Shown: positions 52,003 through 60,996 of the stretch, piece after piece
Position numbering within the stretch: the first letter of the stretch is position 1
Layout of the letters: every line of letters begins with the position of its first letter
Assembly: GCF_002803845.1 (NCBI RefSeq)
Contig: NZ_CP024985.1
Span: forward strand, 4,216,001 to 4,280,000
Reading direction: 5' to 3'
Source of the DNA: Streptomyces lavendulae subsp. lavendulae
Lineage (GTDB): Bacteria; Actinomycetota; Actinomycetes; Streptomycetales; Streptomycetaceae
Length of the DNA stretch: 64,000 nt
Notes under the pieces: model-generated
What the model was told of the DNA's origin: nothing
The model's input: only the letters and a program-made list of their open reading frames with translations
Databases searched by the model: none
Position numbers and translations under genes: made by a program

Positions 52003-53577
52003 ATGCTGGACATCGCTCCTCGTGTGCGTGTAGATGTGGATCCATCGATGGCGGCGCAGCACGATCTGGGGGTTTGCGATGCTATATGGCGAATCGCACC
52101 AGGTGGAAAGGCGGACGCCATGAGCGCCCCGCATCTGCCGAAAGTGGCTGGAATCGATCCAGCAGTTACAGCGTCAGCGCACACTCCGACGCCCACGCCC
52201 GTTTCCACGTCACCTTCCGCCCCGCCCCGAACCGCCCCCGCCCAGGCCGTACCGCCTGCCGCGAGCAGCGTCATCCAGGACCGGCTGGCGGGCATGGTCT
52301 CCGACCTCACCACCCTCCACGAACTCACCGAGCGCCTCGCCCGCGCCAGTGACCTCGCCTCCTCCCTCCAGGAGTTCCTGCGCGCAGGCGCCGCACTCGT
52401 CGGCGCCCGCCGCGGACTCGTCGTCCTCGAACCCTCCGACGGCCTCGGCCCCGGCACCACGATCGGCCTCGGTCTGGGCCGCGCGGACCTCGGACACATC
52501 GAGACGGTGCCGCGCAGCGCCACCTCCTACGGCCGCATCCTCGACGGACTCCCCGACGCCCACGGCGGCTCCGAGGTGCTCCCCGAACCGGGCGCCCCGG
52601 TGCCGTCCCCCGCGGGCGGCGCCCTCGAACCCGCCGTCGACCCCCGCCACCGCGAGGTCGCGGCCCGGCTCGGCTACGCCGCCAGCTACGCGCTGCCGCT
52701 GACCGCGGACGCCACCGGCCGGCTCGGCGCCGCCGTCTGGCTCTACGACGAACAGGCCGAGCCGGACGACCGCCAGCGCGACCTCGTCGGGCTCTACGTC
52801 CGGCACGCCGCCGAGCACCTGGCCCGGATGCTGGAGGTGGAGCGCTCCCGCGCCCGGCTCGCCACCGTCGCCGAGGAACTGCTGCCCAGCCGGCTGCCCC
52901 GCATCCCCGGCGTCCAGCTCGCCGCCCGGCACCACACCGGGCCGCGGGGCGGTGGCGACTGGTACGACGCGCTCCCGCTGCCCGAGGGCGCCATGGGGCT
53001 GGCCGTCGGCTCGGTCACCGGCTCCGGGCCGAGCGCCGTGGCCGCGATGGGCCGGCTGCGGGCCTCGCTGCGCGCGTACGCCGTCATGGAGGGCGAGGAC
53101 CCCGTCGCGGTCCTGTCCGACCTGGAGCTGCTGCTGCGCCTGACCGAGCCCGCGCGCTCGGCCACCGCGCTCTTCGCGTACTGCGAGCCCGCCGCCCGCA
53201 AGATCGTCCTCGCCGGGGCCGGGCACACCCCGCCCCTGCTCATCGGCGAACGGCGCACCGAGTACGTGGAGACCTCCCTGTCCGCGCCGCTGGGGATGCT
53301 GGCGTGCTGGGAGGCACCGAGCGTGGAGATCGAGCCCGCGCCCGGAGAAACGGTGCTGCTCTACACGGACGGCCTGCTCCGGCGCACCGGCGACCCCATG
53401 GACCGGGCGTACGCCCGGCTGCACGCGGCGGCCGCGGGGGTTCCCCGCAGCGCCCGGGACGACCCGGCGGCCCTGTGTGACCACATCCTGCGCACCGTGC
53501 TGCCCGGGGAGGACCCCGACGCCGTGGCGGCCGACCCGGCGGAGGACATCGTGCTGCTCGCGGCCCGGTTCGACTGA
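52003..53577 (+). CDS. GAF plus PP2C (SpoIIE-like) phosphatase-family protein
   Basis: 524 aa if started at ATG 52003 (a segment I recall as conserved); ATG 52120 with a better Shine-Dalgarno gives 485. Low-complexity Pro/Thr/Ala stretch (about 60-100), GAF-like domain (about 115-290), then SpoIIE/PP2C: 'GGGDWYDALPLP', 'GHTPPLLI', 'VLLYTDGLLRR', 'EDIVLLAAR'. The Mg2+ motif GDVxGHG is altered to 'GSVTGSG', so one metal-binding Asp is lost. Codons 1-40 have unusually A/T-rich third positions. Probably regulates an anti-anti-sigma pathway, catalytically or as a binder. Confidence 0.82.
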   Translation: MLDIAPRVRVDVDPSMAAQHDLGVCDAIWRIAPGGKADAMSAPHLPKVAGIDPAVTASAHTPTPTPVSTSPSAPPRTAPAQAVPPAASSVIQDRLAGMVSDLTTLHELTERLARASDLASSLQEFLRAGAALVGARRGLVVLEPSDGLGPGTTIGLGLGRADLGHIETVPRSATSYGRILDGLPDAHGGSEVLPEPGAPVPSPAGGALEPAVDPRHREVAARLGYAASYALPLTADATGRLGAAVWLYDEQAEPDDRQRDLVGLYVRHAAEHLARMLEVERSRARLATVAEELLPSRLPRIPGVQLAARHHTGPRGGGDWYDALPLPEGAMGLAVGSVTGSGPSAVAAMGRLRASLRAYAVMEGEDPVAVLSDLELLLRLTEPARSATALFAYCEPAARKIVLAGAGHTPPLLIGERRTEYVETSLSAPLGMLACWEAPSVEIEPAPGETVLLYTDGLLRRTGDPMDRAYARLHAAAAGVPRSARDDPAALCDHILRTVLPGEDPDAVAADPAEDIVLLAARFD

Positions 53578-53745
53578 CGCGGGGCGCGCGGAACGCCGCC
53601 GCCGGCCCCCGGCACCGGGCCGGACGGGGCTCGTCGCCCGGTATGACTGATATGTCACAGCCATCGCCGGGCGCCGCCTCCCCCCACATACGATGAACGG
53701 GGTCCGCATCCGGACCCTGCGTGTCGTAGCGGCTGAGGAGAAGAC

Positions 53746-55212
53746 GTGGCGGACGAGCTCACCCCGGAGACCCCGGCAGAAGAGCAGCCCCAGAAGAAGC
53801 ACAAGCAGCGCAAGAACGGCCTGTACCCGGGCGTCAGCGAGGAACTCGCCGAGAACATGCGCACCGGCTGGGCGGACACCGAACTGCGCGGTCTGGAGCC
53901 CATCGCCCAGGCGGGACACACCGCCGACCGCCGCGCCGCCCTGTCCGCACGCTTCCCCGGCGACCGCCTGGTCATCCCCGCGGGCCGGCTGAAGACCCGC
54001 TCGAACGACACGGAGTACCCCTTCCGCGCGTCGACCGAGTACGCCTACCTCACCGGTGACCAGACCGAGAACGGCGTGCTGGTCCTGGAGCCCACGGGCG
54101 ACTCCGGCCACACCGCCACCATCTACCTGCTCCCCCGCTCCGACCGGGAGAACGGCGAGTTCTGGCTGTCCGGCCAGGGCGAGCTGTGGGTCGGCCGCCG
54201 CCACTCCCTGACCGAGGCCGAGCAGCTGCTCGGGATCCCCGCCAAGGACGTGCGCGAGCTGGCCGACGCCCTCGCCGAGGCCGAGGGCCCCGTGCGGGGC
54301 CTGCGCGGCCACGACGCCGTCGTCGAGAAGGCGCTGACCGACAAGGTCACCGCCGAGCGCGACGAGGAACTGCGCGTCTACCTCTCCGAGGCCCGCGCCG
54401 TGAAGGACGCGTTCGAGATCGGCGAGCTCCAGAAGGCCGTCGACTCCACCGTCCGCGGCTTCGAGGACGTCGTGAAGGTCCTCGACAAGGCCGAGGCCAC
54501 CTCGGAGCGCTACATCGAGGGCACCTTCTTCCTGCGCGCCCGCGTCGAGGGCAACGACGTCGGCTACGGCTCCATCTGCGCCGCCGGCCCGCACGCCTGC
54601 ACGCTGCACTGGGTCCGCAACGACGGCGACGTCCGCTCCGGCGACCTGCTGCTGCTCGACGCCGGTGTGGAGACCCACTCCCTCTACACCGCCGACGTCA
54701 CGCGCACGCTGCCCATCAACGGCACGTACACCGACATCCAGCGCAAGATCTACGACGCGGTGTACGAGTCCCAGGAAGCCGGCATCGCCGCCGTGAAGCC
54801 GGGCGCGAAGTTCCGCGACTTCCACGACGCCTCCCAGCGCGTGCTCGCCGAGAAGCTCGTCGAGTGGGGCCTGGTCGAGGGCCCCGTCGAGCGCGTCCTG
54901 GAGCTGGGCCTGCAGCGCCGCTGGACCCTGCACGGCACCGGCCACATGCTCGGCATGGACGTCCACGACTGCGCCGCCGCCCGCACCGAGGCCTACGTCG
55001 ACGGGACGCTGGAGCCGGGCATGTGCCTGACCGTCGAGCCCGGCCTGTACTTCCAGGCCGACGACCTGACCGTGCCCGAGGAGTACCGCGGCATCGGCGT
55101 CCGGATCGAGGACGACATCCTCGTCACCGAGGACGGCAACCGGAACCTGTCGGCCGGTCTGCCCCGCGCCTCGGCCGAGGTCGAGTCCTGGATGGCGCGG
55201 CTCAAGGGCTGA
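53746..55212 (+). CDS. pepP: Xaa-Pro aminopeptidase (aminopeptidase P, M24B)
   Basis: 488 aa, GTG start. N-terminal creatinase-like domain ('TRSNDTEYPFRASTEYAYLTGD') and pita-bread catalytic domain with five metal ligands: 'LLLDAGVE', 'YTADVTRTLP', 'HGTGHMLGMDVHD', 'VEPGLYF', 'GVRIEDDILVTEDG'. Removes N-terminal residues preceding proline; cytoplasmic. A charged Lys-rich tail is at the N-terminus. Ended by a very long hairpin shared with the convergent gene. Confidence 0.94.
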   Translation: MADELTPETPAEEQPQKKHKQRKNGLYPGVSEELAENMRTGWADTELRGLEPIAQAGHTADRRAALSARFPGDRLVIPAGRLKTRSNDTEYPFRASTEYAYLTGDQTENGVLVLEPTGDSGHTATIYLLPRSDRENGEFWLSGQGELWVGRRHSLTEAEQLLGIPAKDVRELADALAEAEGPVRGLRGHDAVVEKALTDKVTAERDEELRVYLSEARAVKDAFEIGELQKAVDSTVRGFEDVVKVLDKAEATSERYIEGTFFLRARVEGNDVGYGSICAAGPHACTLHWVRNDGDVRSGDLLLLDAGVETHSLYTADVTRTLPINGTYTDIQRKIYDAVYESQEAGIAAVKPGAKFRDFHDASQRVLAEKLVEWGLVEGPVERVLELGLQRRWTLHGTGHMLGMDVHDCAAARTEAYVDGTLEPGMCLTVEPGLYFQADDLTVPEEYRGIGVRIEDDILVTEDGNRNLSAGLPRASAEVESWMARLKG

Positions 55213-55222
55213 CGCGTCCCTC

Positions 55223-55269
55223 ACGTGACGGTGGGCGGGAACCGGACCGGTTCCCGCCCACCGTCACGT
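55223..55269. terminator. Bidirectional terminator: 47-base near-perfect palindrome
   Basis: Two 23-base complementary arms (55223-55245, 55247-55269) around one central base, between convergent genes (pepP and an RsbW-like gene). Confidence 0.85.
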
Positions 55270-55283
55270 CTGCGGCGAACCGT

Positions 55284-55784
55284 CTACGAGGCCTTCAGCA
55301 GCGCGTCGTCGCGCCACTTCAGCATCTTGTCGAAGCTCACCACCGCTCCCCGGCCCGGCCGGTTGCGCAGGCGGACGTGGTCGGAGAGCTCGGCGATCAG
55401 TCCCAGGCCCCGGCCGTGCTCGGCCAGGGCGGGTCTGCGGCGGGACACCGTGGCGGGCGGGAATCCGGGCCCCGAATCGGTCACCTCGATGCGGCAGCGG
55501 TCCCCGTCCAGGTAGGCCGTGACGTGGTACGCCTCGGTCCCGTAGGGGACACCGACGCCGCGGGCACCCCCGGCGGAGATCCCGCCGTGACCGCCGTGAT
55601 CACGGTGAACGCCGTGGCCACCGTGCTCCACCGCGTTCGCGCAGGCCTCGGTCAGGGCGACCGACAGGTCGAAGGAGATGTCCGGATCCACCCCCGCGGT
55701 CTCCATCGTCCCCAGCAGCAGTCGCCGTGCGAGCGGCACGCTCGCGGCTTCGCGCCTCAAGTGGAGAGACCACCAGATGCTCAT
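55284..55784 (-). CDS. RsbW-like ATP-binding protein with His/Gly-rich insert
   Basis: 166 aa. GHKL ATPase: N-box 'ALTEACANAVEHG', G1 'VTDSGPGFPP', G2 'EHGRGLGLIAEL'. An insert of about 28 residues after the N-box ('GGHGVHRDHGGHGGISAGG') is rich in His and Gly and could bind metal. Likely a Ser/Thr kinase-type anti-sigma regulator. Stands alone, convergent with pepP; no partner STAS gene visible. Confidence 0.87.
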   Translation of the reverse strand: MSIWWSLHLRREAASVPLARRLLLGTMETAGVDPDISFDLSVALTEACANAVEHGGHGVHRDHGGHGGISAGGARGVGVPYGTEAYHVTAYLDGDRCRIEVTDSGPGFPPATVSRRRPALAEHGRGLGLIAELSDHVRLRNRPGRGAVVSFDKMLKWRDDALLKAS

Positions 55785-56036
55785 ACGGATACCTATTGCC
55801 GCCCACGGGCCGGCGTAAGCCCCCGAGCTCCGGGAGAGCCCTCATTCGGCCGACGCAACTCTCCCGGACGCCGGTGTACGGCCCCTCCCGGACGCCGTTT
55901 CCGGCCTGCGACCGACTACGCACCGTGCCCGCGCGGACGGCACGCCGTGCGCGCGCCGGCCTTGGACCGGAACCCTACGGTCCCTCCAGTACCTGCCGTA
56001 TGCAGGGCCTAAGCGCAGTGCGATGATGGCCCGGCC

Positions 56037-56852
56037 ATGACTACGACCCCCACGACGCGCGCCGGAGCAGGGCTCCGGACGACCCGGGCCGCGGTGTTCA
56101 CCGCGGTCTGCGTCGCGCTGTCCGCAGCCGGCCACGCCGTGGCCTCCTGCGCGACCGTGCCGTGGTGGGCACTGGCCCTGGCCTTCGTCGCCGTCTTCGC
56201 GGTCGTGGCACCCCTGGCGGGGCGCCGACGTCCGCTGCCGGGCATCGCCGCCGGACTCGTCGTCGGCCAGCTCGGACTGCACACGCTGTTCGGGCTCGGC
56301 CAGCACGGCGCCGCCGCGGCCCAGGCCCCGGCCGATGGAGCCGACGCCTCGCTCGCGGCGCTCGCCGCCCGGCTGGTCTGCGGGGGCAACTCCGTACCGC
56401 TCAGCCCGGCCGACGCCCGGCGGATCCTGGAGACCGCCGGACTGGACCCGGCCGCCCTGGCCGGGGAGGCCGCCGCGCAGGCCCACATGGCCCACGCGCA
56501 CATGGCCTCCGCCCCCGCGGAACCCGCGATCGGCCTGTTCAGCCCGGCCATGCTGGCCGGCCACCTGCTGGCCGCGCTCGCGGTCGGCTGGCTGCTGGCC
56601 CGCGGTGACGCCGCGCTGTTCCGGCTGATCGAGCTGTCCCGGCTCTCCCGCGAGGCCGACCCGGTACGTCCGCTGCGCGCCGCGCTGGCCTTCGTACGCG
56701 TCCTCGCGGCCGGGCTCCCGGGCGCGCCCGCCGGTGGCCCCCGGGCCCGCCGCACCACGGCGGCACCCGCCGTCGCGACCGGCCGCGACGCGCTCCTGCA
56801 CACGGTCATCAGGCGCGGACCGCCCGCGGCGGCGTTCGCCCTCGCAGCCTGA
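56037..56852 (+). CDS. Multi-pass membrane protein with His/Met motif, first gene of copper operon
   Basis: 271 aa, about four to five membrane helices (around 20-40, 45-62, 68-86, 165-188). An extracytoplasmic loop carries H150-M151-A-H153-A-H155-M156, a typical copper-ligand cluster, plus other His residues. Followed by the YcnI gene after 109 bases. Family not recognised beyond 'hypothetical membrane protein'; a copper role is inferred from ligands and location. Confidence 0.75.
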   Translation: MTTTPTTRAGAGLRTTRAAVFTAVCVALSAAGHAVASCATVPWWALALAFVAVFAVVAPLAGRRRPLPGIAAGLVVGQLGLHTLFGLGQHGAAAAQAPADGADASLAALAARLVCGGNSVPLSPADARRILETAGLDPAALAGEAAAQAHMAHAHMASAPAEPAIGLFSPAMLAGHLLAALAVGWLLARGDAALFRLIELSRLSREADPVRPLRAALAFVRVLAAGLPGAPAGGPRARRTTAAPAVATGRDALLHTVIRRGPPAAAFALAA

Positions 56853-56961
56853 CGCGGCACCCCACTCCCCGTACGCACAGCGGGAGCACCGGTGCCGCGA
56901 CCTCCGCGCGCGCCTGTGCGCCGGAGCCACCGTCACCCCCGCATCCTGGAGTGTTCCCGCC

Positions 56962-57696
56962 GTGAAGACCTCTCGCGTCTCCCTCGCCGCCGCCCTCGCC
57001 GCCGGCGCCGTCCTCGTCCTGTCCGGTCCCGCCTTCGCGCACGTCAGCGTGCAGCCCTCGGGCGAGGCCACGAAGGGCGGGTACGCGGTCATCAACTTCA
57101 AGGTGCCCAACGAGCGCGACAACGCCTCGACCACGCAGCTCGAAGTGAACTTCCCCGTGGACCAGCCGCTCACGTCCGTCATGCCGCAGGACATCCCCGG
57201 CTGGACCGTGACGGTCGAGAAGAGCAAGCTCGACAAGCCGCTGACCGTGCACGGCAAGCAGGTCAACGAGGCCGTCACCAAGGTGACCTGGACCGGCGGC
57301 AAGATCGAGCCCGGCAAGTTCCAGCAGTTCCCGGTCTCCGTCGGCAAGCTCCCCGACAACGCCGACCAGATGGTCTTCAAGGCCATCCAGACGTACGACA
57401 ACAACGAGGTCGTGCGCTGGATCGAGGAGAGCAAGCCGGGCGCGGCCGAGCCGCAGACCCCGGCGCCCGTGCTGAAGCTGACCGCCGCCAAGGCGGCCGA
57501 CGACCACCACGACGACGACGCCGCCAAGCCCGCCGCCGGGGCCACCGCCACCGAGGGCGACAAGAAGGACGCGCACGACGAGGCCGCCGCCAAGAGCGAC
57601 TCCGACACGACGGCCCGTGCCCTCGGCATCGCCGGCATCGTGATCGGCCTCGGTGGCGTCGCCTTCGGCATCGCCTCGCGCCGCCGCGCCTCCTGA
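56962..57696 (+). CDS. YcnI-family (DUF1775) copper-binding membrane protein
   Basis: 244 aa, GTG start. Signal peptide cleaved before His27 ('AFA|HVSVQP'), the N-terminal His that binds copper in YcnI. DUF1775 domain to about residue 165 ('GWTVTVEKSKLDKPLTVHGKQVNEAVTKVTWTGG'), His/Asp-rich hinge ('DDHHDDD'), C-terminal membrane anchor (about 215-235) with basic stop. Extracellular copper handling. Confidence 0.92.
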   Translation: MKTSRVSLAAALAAGAVLVLSGPAFAHVSVQPSGEATKGGYAVINFKVPNERDNASTTQLEVNFPVDQPLTSVMPQDIPGWTVTVEKSKLDKPLTVHGKQVNEAVTKVTWTGGKIEPGKFQQFPVSVGKLPDNADQMVFKAIQTYDNNEVVRWIEESKPGAAEPQTPAPVLKLTAAKAADDHHDDDAAKPAAGATATEGDKKDAHDEAAAKSDSDTTARALGIAGIVIGLGGVAFGIASRRRAS

Positions 57697-57766
57697 CACC
57701 GCGCGCCCCCGGGCGCCTGTCGTTACGAGTACGTCCGTACATCCCCGATCCCAGGGACACCTCTTC

Positions 57767-58420
57767 ATGCGCACCACACGTGTGACGGTCGCCGCCCTCG
57801 CGGTGGCGACCGCGCTCGCCCTCACCGCCTGTGGCGGTGAGACGGCCAAGAACACCGGCACGGTCACGCAGATCACCGGTCAGAAGAAGGCCGGAGCCGC
57901 CACGGTCCTCGACCGCCCCTTCGACAAGCCCGAGCTGGTCCTCACCGACACCACCGGCAAGCCGTGGAACCTGCGCGAGCAGACCAAGGGCCGCCCGACC
58001 CTCATCTACTTCGGCTACACGAACTGCCCGGACGTGTGCCCCCTGACGATGAGCAACATCGCCGTCGCCAAGAAGGCCCTCCCCCAGGCGGACCGGGACA
58101 AGCTCCAGGTCGTCTTCGTCACCACCGACCCCGAACGGGACACCCCCGACTCCCTCGGCGCGTGGCTCAGGGCCCAGGACCCGTCCTTCACCGGACTGAC
58201 CGGGGACTTCGCCACCATCCAGGCCGCCGCACGCTCTCTCGGCATCGGTATCGAGGCCCCCAAGAAGGAGGCGGACGGCAGCGTCGTCTCCATGCACGGG
58301 GCCCAGGTCATCGCGTTCTCGCCCAAGACCGACGAGGGCTACGTCCTCTACGGCGAGGGCACCACCGTCGATGACTACACCAAGGACCTGCCGAAGATCG
58401 TCAAGGGAGAGAACCCGTGA
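57767..58420 (+). CDS. sco: Sco copper chaperone lipoprotein
   Basis: 217 aa. Lipobox LTAC (Cys22). Thioredoxin-like fold with copper ligands Cys87 and Cys91 in 'NCPDVCPLTM' and His177 in 'VVSMHGAQ'. In S. lividans the Sco homologue delivers copper to cytochrome oxidase and is required for copper-dependent development. Stop overlaps the ecuC GTG by 4 bases. Confidence 0.94.
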   Translation: MRTTRVTVAALAVATALALTACGGETAKNTGTVTQITGQKKAGAATVLDRPFDKPELVLTDTTGKPWNLREQTKGRPTLIYFGYTNCPDVCPLTMSNIAVAKKALPQADRDKLQVVFVTTDPERDTPDSLGAWLRAQDPSFTGLTGDFATIQAAARSLGIGIEAPKKEADGSVVSMHGAQVIAFSPKTDEGYVLYGEGTTVDDYTKDLPKIVKGENP

Positions 58421-58926
58421 ACACCCGCACCACCCGCACCCTCGCCGTCGCCCTCTCCCTGACGGCGGCACTCGCGATATCCGGCTGCTCGTCCTCCGAC
58501 TCCTCGGCACCCTCCGGCTCCTCCGACGGCGCCGGGGAATCGGCCAAGCCGAAGATGACGGTCAGCGGGGCCTTCATGCCCGAACCGGTCAACGACAAGA
58601 TGGCCGGCGCTTTCATGGTCATCAAGAACGACTCGAAGACGGCCGACAAGCTGACCGCCGTCACCAGCCCGCTCTCGGACGATCTGCAGATCCACGAGAC
58701 CAAGGACCAGAAGATGCAGCAGGTCCAGGCCATGGACGTGCCGGCGAACGGTGAGCTGAAGCTGGAGCGCGGCGGCAGCCACGTCATGTTCATGGGTCTC
58801 AAGAACACGCCGAAGGTCGGTGACAAGGTCACCGTAGAGCTGCGTTTCGAGAAGGCCGACCCGGTCAAGGTCGAGCTGGACGTCAAGGAACGGACGTACA
58901 ACGCGCAGAACTCCAATGCCCACTGA
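58417..58926 (+). CDS. ecuC: Extracytoplasmic copper chaperone (PCuAC family)
   Basis: 169 aa, GTG start. Lipobox SGC (Cys24) followed by a Ser/Gly linker. PCuAC cupredoxin-like domain with ligands His93, Met100 or Met106, His122 and Met124 ('QIHETKDQKM...SHVMFM'). Passes Cu(I) to Sco in the S. lividans model. Translationally coupled to sco. Confidence 0.93.
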   Translation: MNTRTTRTLAVALSLTAALAISGCSSSDSSAPSGSSDGAGESAKPKMTVSGAFMPEPVNDKMAGAFMVIKNDSKTADKLTAVTSPLSDDLQIHETKDQKMQQVQAMDVPANGELKLERGGSHVMFMGLKNTPKVGDKVTVELRFEKADPVKVELDVKERTYNAQNSNAH

Positions 58927-58948
58927 CGGACCGAGGAACTGACACGCC

Positions 58949-60991
58949 ATGACGGCCACCGCCCCCGCTCCTTCACCGGCCCGCGCCGCCCGCGCCACGG
59001 CATACCTGCCGCGGCTGGCGCTGGTCCTCGCAGCCCTGCTGGCATCCCTGTTCACCGCGGCCTCCCCGGCCTCGGCACACGCCGCACTCACCGCGAGCGA
59101 CCCCAAGGACGGGGCGGTGGTCGCCACGGCACCCGCCCAGGTCACCCTCTCCTTCTCGGAGCAGGTCGCCATGGGTGACGACTCCATCCGCGTCATGGAC
59201 CCGCAGGGCAAGCGGGTCGACACCGGTGAGCTGCGGGACATGTGCAGCGGATCGACGGTCCGCTACGGCACCGCCCTGCACAGCGGCCTGCCGAACGGCA
59301 CCTACACCGTCGCCTGGCAGGCCGTCTCCGCCGACAGCCACCCGGTCTCCGGCGCCTTCACCTTCTCCGTGGGCGCCCCGTCGGCCACCAGCGTCTCCCT
59401 CCCCGACCGGCAGGCGGGCGGCGGGCCCGTCGGCGTCGTGTACGACATCGCCCGCTACGCCGCCTACGCCGGGTTCACCGTCCTCGTCGGCGGCGCCGCC
59501 TTCATCCTGCTGTGCTGGCGCCGGGGCTCCGCCGAACGGCCGCTGCAGAAGCTGGTGGTGCGCGGCTGGGTCACCCTCACCGCCGCCACCCTGGCGATGC
59601 TGGTGCTCCGGACCCCGTACACCGGCTCCGGGAAGTTCGCCGACGTCTTCGACCTCGACGGGCTCCAGGCCGTCCTGGAGACCAAGACCGGCGCCTCGTT
59701 CGTCTCCCGGCTGCTGCTCCTCGGCGCGGCCGCGCTGTTCATCGCCGTGCTCTTCGGGGCGTACGCCCGGCGCCAGAAGACCTCTCTCGAAGCCGTCGAC
59801 GAGACCGGGGCCGGAGACGGAACCGGAGCCGAAGCCGAAGCCGCCGACGAGGCGGAGAAGGAGACGAGCGACCTCGCCTTCGGGCTCGCCATCGGCGGCA
59901 CCGTCGTGGCCGGCGGCATCGCCGCCACCTGGGCGCTCGCCGAACACGCCTCCACCGGGATCCAGCCCGGCATCGCGATGCCGGTCGACATCCTGCACCT
60001 GCTCGCCGTGGCCGCCTGGCTCGGCGGTCTGGTCGCGCTGCTGGTCGCGCTCCACAAGGTGCCGGACATCGAGCGGGAGGCCGTCCAGCGCTTCTCCAAG
60101 GTCGCCTTCATCAGCGTCCTGGTCCTCACCGTGACCGGCGTGTACCAATCCTGGCGCCAGCTCGGCAGCTGGTCGGCCCTGACCGGCACCAGCTACGGCC
60201 GGCTCCTGATCATCAAGGTCTCGCTGGTCGCCGTCCTGGTCGCCATCGCCTACCTCTCGCGGAAGTGGACGGGGCGGCTCGGGGAGGTCCGTTCCACCGA
60301 GGATGCCGGGGCCGGAGCGACCGGGGAAGAGCCCGCCGAGGTGCTCGCGGGGGCCGATGTTTCACGTGAAACATCGACCGGCTCCGGCTCCGGCTCCGAC
60401 GCCGGAGCCGACGCCGACCCCCGGCGGGCCGCGCAGCTGGCGCGCCAGCGCGCCGCCCGCGAGAAGGCCCGCGAGAAGCAGGTCCGCGACGCTGATCCGG
60501 GCCGCGCGGGGCTGCGCCGCTCGGTGCTCGCCGAAGCCGGTGTGGCCGTGGTCCTGCTGGCTGTGACCACCGTCCTGACCAGCACCGAACCCGGCCGCGC
60601 CGCACAGCTGGAGACGAACCGCAGCACGGCCGGCCCGGCCGTACCCAACCGGGCCGTCAAGATCACCCTGCCGTTCGACACCGGCGGCCAGAACGGCAAG
60701 GGCACCGTCCGGCTGGAGCTCGACCCGGGCCGGGTCGGCGCCAACACCCTGCACCTGTGGGCCGACGGCGAGGACGGCAAGCCCCTCGACCTCCCCGAGA
60801 TCAAGATCGCCTTCACCCTCCCGGCCAAGGAGATCGGCCCGCTGCCGGTCGCCCCGGACCGCGACGCTCCCGGACACTGGAGCGCGTCCGGGGTCCAGCT
60901 GCCGCTCGCGGGGGAATGGCGCATCGACGTGACCGTCCGTACCTCGGACATCGACCAGACGACCGTCCAGAAGAACGTGAAGATCGGCTGA
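58949..60991 (+). CDS. CopC-CopD copper transport fusion protein
   Basis: 680 aa. Signal peptide ending at ASA, mature N-terminal His44 ('HAALTASDP') and CopC domain (to about 145, His in 'SADSHPVSGAF'), CopD-like membrane domain with about eight helices (about 160-440), a charged cytoplasmic insert (about 450-525) containing the parS-encoded V-S-R-E-T, one more helix, and a C-terminal extracytoplasmic beta domain (about 560-680). Copper uptake or transfer. Confidence 0.92.
   Translation: MTATAPAPSPARAARATAYLPRLALVLAALLASLFTAASPASAHAALTASDPKDGAVVATAPAQVTLSFSEQVAMGDDSIRVMDPQGKRVDTGELRDMCSGSTVRYGTALHSGLPNGTYTVAWQAVSADSHPVSGAFTFSVGAPSATSVSLPDRQAGGGPVGVVYDIARYAAYAGFTVLVGGAAFILLCWRRGSAERPLQKLVVRGWVTLTAATLAMLVLRTPYTGSGKFADVFDLDGLQAVLETKTGASFVSRLLLLGAAALFIAVLFGAYARRQKTSLEAVDETGAGDGTGAEAEAADEAEKETSDLAFGLAIGGTVVAGGIAATWALAEHASTGIQPGIAMPVDILHLLAVAAWLGGLVALLVALHKVPDIEREAVQRFSKVAFISVLVLTVTGVYQSWRQLGSWSALTGTSYGRLLIIKVSLVAVLVAIAYLSRKWTGRLGEVRSTEDAGAGATGEEPAEVLAGADVSRETSTGSGSGSDAGADADPRRAAQLARQRAAREKAREKQVRDADPGRAGLRRSVLAEAGVAVVLLAVTTVLTSTEPGRAAQLETNRSTAGPAVPNRAVKITLPFDTGGQNGKGTVRLELDPGRVGANTLHLWADGEDGKPLDLPEIKIAFTLPAKEIGPLPVAPDRDAPGHWSASGVQLPLAGEWRIDVTVRTSDIDQTTVQKNVKIG
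60358..60373. other. parS: parS site, intragenic in copCD
   Basis: Perfect TGTTTCACGTGAAACA in the part encoding the cytoplasmic loop, where an inserted V-S-R-E-T is structurally tolerable. Confidence 0.95.
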
Positions 60992-60996
60992 ACAGC

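Noticed and set aside
52210..55224. 1004-codon minus ORF opposite the PP2C-like and pepP genes
   Set aside because: Antisense shadow (Gly/Val/Asp/Gln-rich) of two recognisable proteins; typical artefact in high-GC DNA.
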